Assembly (NCBI GenBank): GCA_900542985.1
Contig: UQPQ01000053.1
Coordinates: 1-17,341 of the forward strand
Source: an uncultured Bacteroides sp.
GTDB taxonomy: Bacteria > Bacteroidota > Bacteroidia > Bacteroidales > Bacteroidaceae
Direction of reading: 5' to 3'
DNA: 17,341 nucleotides
Shown here: in pieces, positions 16,038 to 17,341 of the stretch
Layout: the number at the start of each line of letters is the position of its first letter
Position numbering within the stretch: the stretch's first letter is position 1
Translations under genes and position numbers: made by a program
Notes under the pieces: generated by a model
Database searches by the model: none
What the model was told of the DNA's origin: nothing
What the model saw: the letters and a program-made list of their open reading frames with translations, nothing else

Positions 16038-16652
16038 ATGATGAAAAAAACAAAGTATATCCTGAAGGGATTTTTAATGCTGGTAATGGCATTTATGTTT
16101 ACACAATGTGCCGACAACAAAAATGCTAATGAAGGCAATGCAACACCTGCTGCAGCTCTTGCATCGGGAGAATTGAAAATTGCATACGTAGAAATCGATT
16201 CTTTGCTGACTAAATATCGTTTTTGGAATGATTTGAATGAGATGATGATTCAGAAAGAAGAAAACATCCGTACAACCCTGAACGAAAAAGCAAAGGAACT
16301 TGAACAAGAAATGAGAGAATTCCAGCGTAAATTGGAAAACAATGGTTTTGCAAGCCGCGAACGTGCAGAACAGGAAAATCTCCGCATTGCACAAAAACAA
16401 CGCGATTTGCAGCAATTGCAGGAAAAACTGGCTAACGAATTACAGACTGAGAACCAGAAAAACAGCTTGCAGCTCCGCGACTCTATCAACTCATTCTTGA
16501 AAATCTACAACAAAGACAAAGGATATAGCTTGATTTTCAGCAATACAGGTTTTGATAACTTGCTTTATGCTGACAAGGCATTCAACATCACTGAAGAAAT
16601 CGTAGAAGGACTGAATGCACGTTATACTCCAAGTGCTGCTGTTAAGAAATAA
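16038..16652 (+). CDS. OmpH/Skp-family periplasmic chaperone-like lipoprotein
   Basis: A 204-residue protein of the OmpH/Skp family, which holds unfolded outer-membrane proteins in the periplasm. The signal ends in the lipobox FTQC (Cys24), so this copy should be membrane-anchored rather than soluble. The mature start is a low-complexity linker (DNKNANEGNATPAAALASG), then the first strand of the family (LKIAYVEIDSLLTKYRFWND), a long charged coiled coil (about 70-150; many Glu, Lys, Gln and Arg, LQQLQEKLANELQTENQ) forming the tentacle, and a closing core segment (YSLIFSNTGFDNLLYADKAFNITEEIVEGLNARY), as in Skp. Translation may start at either of two adjacent Met codons. It is probably in an operon with the preceding small gene and ends at a strong terminator. 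Confidence 0.93.
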   Translation: MMKKTKYILKGFLMLVMAFMFTQCADNKNANEGNATPAAALASGELKIAYVEIDSLLTKYRFWNDLNEMMIQKEENIRTTLNEKAKELEQEMREFQRKLENNGFASRERAEQENLRIAQKQRDLQQLQEKLANELQTENQKNSLQLRDSINSFLKIYNKDKGYSLIFSNTGFDNLLYADKAFNITEEIVEGLNARYTPSAAVKK

Positions 16653-16673
16653 TTGATTAATACAAAAGCATAC

Positions 16674-16728
16674 AATCCCCTTTTGCCGAAAACCAATACA
16701 TAACGGCAAAAGGGGATTTTTATTTTGT
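16674..16728 (+). terminator. Rho-independent terminator after the OmpH-like gene
   Basis: AATCCCCTTTTGCCG (16674-16688) and CGGCAAAAGGGGATT (16704-16718) form a perfect 15-bp stem with a 15-base loop, followed by a T-rich run (TTTATTTTG). It starts 22 bases after the stop codon. It is the clearest intrinsic terminator in the window. Confidence 0.93.
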
Positions 16729-16790
16729 TACAGTACACTTTTATCTCATCCTTATCATAACCTTAAAAAGAAAGCCCTTCAATCCTCATT

Positions 16791-16821
16791 TTTGTAAAAA
16801 TGGATTTATTTATTATTTTTG
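16791..16821 (+). promoter_or_regulatory. Consensus Bacteroidetes promoter of the POT transporter gene
   Basis: TTTG at 16791-16794, then exactly 19 bases, then TATTTTTG at 16814-16821 match the TTTG-N19-TAnnTTTG consensus of the Bacteroides primary sigma factor. Transcription would start near 16825-16828, giving a leader of about 40 bases before the ATG at 16868. No Shine-Dalgarno sequence is seen; the leader is A-rich. Confidence 0.8.
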
Positions 16822-16867
16822 CAAAGTTTTTTAATCAATATCATAACATTTTATCAACAAAAAGCAA

Positions 16868-17311
16868 ATGAAACACACAAAAGGGCATCCAAAAGGATTA
16901 TATCTTTTATTTGTAACAGAGATGTGGGAGCGGTTCAGCTACTATGGCATGCGTGCCTTATTCATGCTCTACATGGTACAAGCCTTACTCTTCGACAAAG
17001 AAACGGCTTCGCAAGTATATGGCAGCTATACAGGATTGGTTTATCTTACCCCACTGATAGGAGGATACATTGCCGACCGATACTGGGGAAACCGCCGCTC
17101 CATTGTTGTAGGTGCATTAACAATGGCAATCGGACAATTCCTGCTATTCCTCAGTGCATGTTTCTTTCATGAAATTGCTCTGGCAAAATATCTGATGTTT
17201 TGCGGACTTGGTCTTCTTATTTTAGGGAACGGTTTTTTCAAACCTAACATTTCAACCATGGTAGGAAGACTTTATACAAAGGACGATAACCTTAATTCCG
17301 CAACACTATAA
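16868..17311 (+). CDS. POT/PTR-family proton-coupled peptide transporter, N-terminal fragment, truncated
   Basis: The fragment is the start of a proton-dependent oligopeptide transporter, an inner-membrane MFS carrier that imports di- and tripeptides. Family hallmarks are the ExxER motif in TM1 (Glu18, Glu21, Arg22 in TEMWERFSYYG), the PTR2 signature around 64-82 (IGGYIADRYWGNRRSIVVG) and NGFFKPNIST at 121-130. Complete members have roughly 450-550 residues and 12-14 membrane helices. Here about 140 residues and four helices are native, after which the tail NLNSATL and the stop codon come from the inverted repeat at the window edge. As it stands the product cannot transport. It has its own consensus promoter. 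Confidence 0.9.
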   Translation: MKHTKGHPKGLYLLFVTEMWERFSYYGMRALFMLYMVQALLFDKETASQVYGSYTGLVYLTPLIGGYIADRYWGNRRSIVVGALTMAIGQFLLFLSACFFHEIALAKYLMFCGLGLLILGNGFFKPNISTMVGRLYTKDDNLNSATL

Positions 17312-17340
17312 TTTAACTTTATTTATAAGTTCCTGAGCAA
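17288..17340. repeat. Right copy of the 53-bp perfect terminal inverted repeat (probable mobile-element end)
   Basis: This copy is identical to the reverse complement of 1-53. It begins at AACCTTAATTCCGCAAC just after codon 140 of the POT transporter and runs to one base short of the window end. Because the copies are inverted, both face outward with the same edge towards the 17.2 kb interior. That means the same end of one element, not its left and right ends, flanks the segment on each side. Confidence 0.85.
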
Positions 17341-17341
17341 C

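Noticed and set aside
1..17341. The window as a linear plasmid or phage with inverted terminal repeats, or as a circular molecule
   Set aside because: Both edges cut ordinary chromosomal genes in mid-frame, no replication, terminase or telomere-protein genes are present, and a circular contig would show direct rather than inverted terminal overlap.

Overview
The window looks like a chromosomal fragment from a gut-type Bacteroidales bacterium (Bacteroides, Phocaeicola or a close relative). Three things suggest this: several intergenic regions carry the Bacteroidetes -7 promoter box TAnnTTTG (one with TTTG exactly 19 bases upstream); Shine-Dalgarno sequences are mostly absent or A-rich; and the gene set (HcpR-type regulator with hcp, lipoprotein RND efflux parts, Ser-type sulfatase, M20C dipeptidase, OmpH-like lipoprotein) is typical of that order. 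The genus is an inference.

Layout. (1) 1-2717: a nitrosative-stress module. The hcp-ric operon (minus strand) diverges from a Crp/Fnr-type regulator, probably HcpR. Between them are two back-to-back -7 boxes forming an 18-bp palindrome and a perfect GTGTAAC-N4-GTTACAC operator. (2) 2776-9199: a tripartite RND multidrug efflux operon on the minus strand (membrane-fusion lipoprotein, inner-membrane pump, outer-membrane factor), followed by a TetR regulator behind a large inverted repeat. (3) 9391-12033: a divergent AraC-type regulator and, 24 bases later, a secreted sulfatase with serine at the formylglycine position. (4) 12034-12206: a convergent intergenic region full of nested CGTCG/CGACG stem-loops. 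(5) 12207-15630: a minus-strand operon of pepD, a secreted endonuclease/exonuclease/phosphatase-fold protein (ATGA overlap) and an EamA-type transporter. (6) 15783-16728: a small membrane protein and an OmpH/Skp-like lipoprotein, closed by a strong terminator. (7) 16868-17311: the 5' part of a POT-family peptide transporter with a textbook promoter.

The most striking structural feature is at the edges. Bases 1-53 and 17288-17340 are a perfect inverted repeat. It truncates ric on the left and the POT transporter on the right, and gives both broken proteins the same C-terminal tail (NLNSATL, then stop). The best explanation is that the same end of one mobile element lies at both edges, either as two real insertions or as an assembly broken at a repeat.

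How genes work together: Hcp (NO or hydroxylamine reduction) and Ric (Fe-S cluster repair) are probably switched on by HcpR from the shared operator. The efflux proteins form one trans-envelope complex, probably under TetR and perhaps also the divergent AraC regulator. PepD and the POT transporter both fit peptide use. No rRNA, tRNA, CRISPR array, complete transposase or prophage gene was seen.
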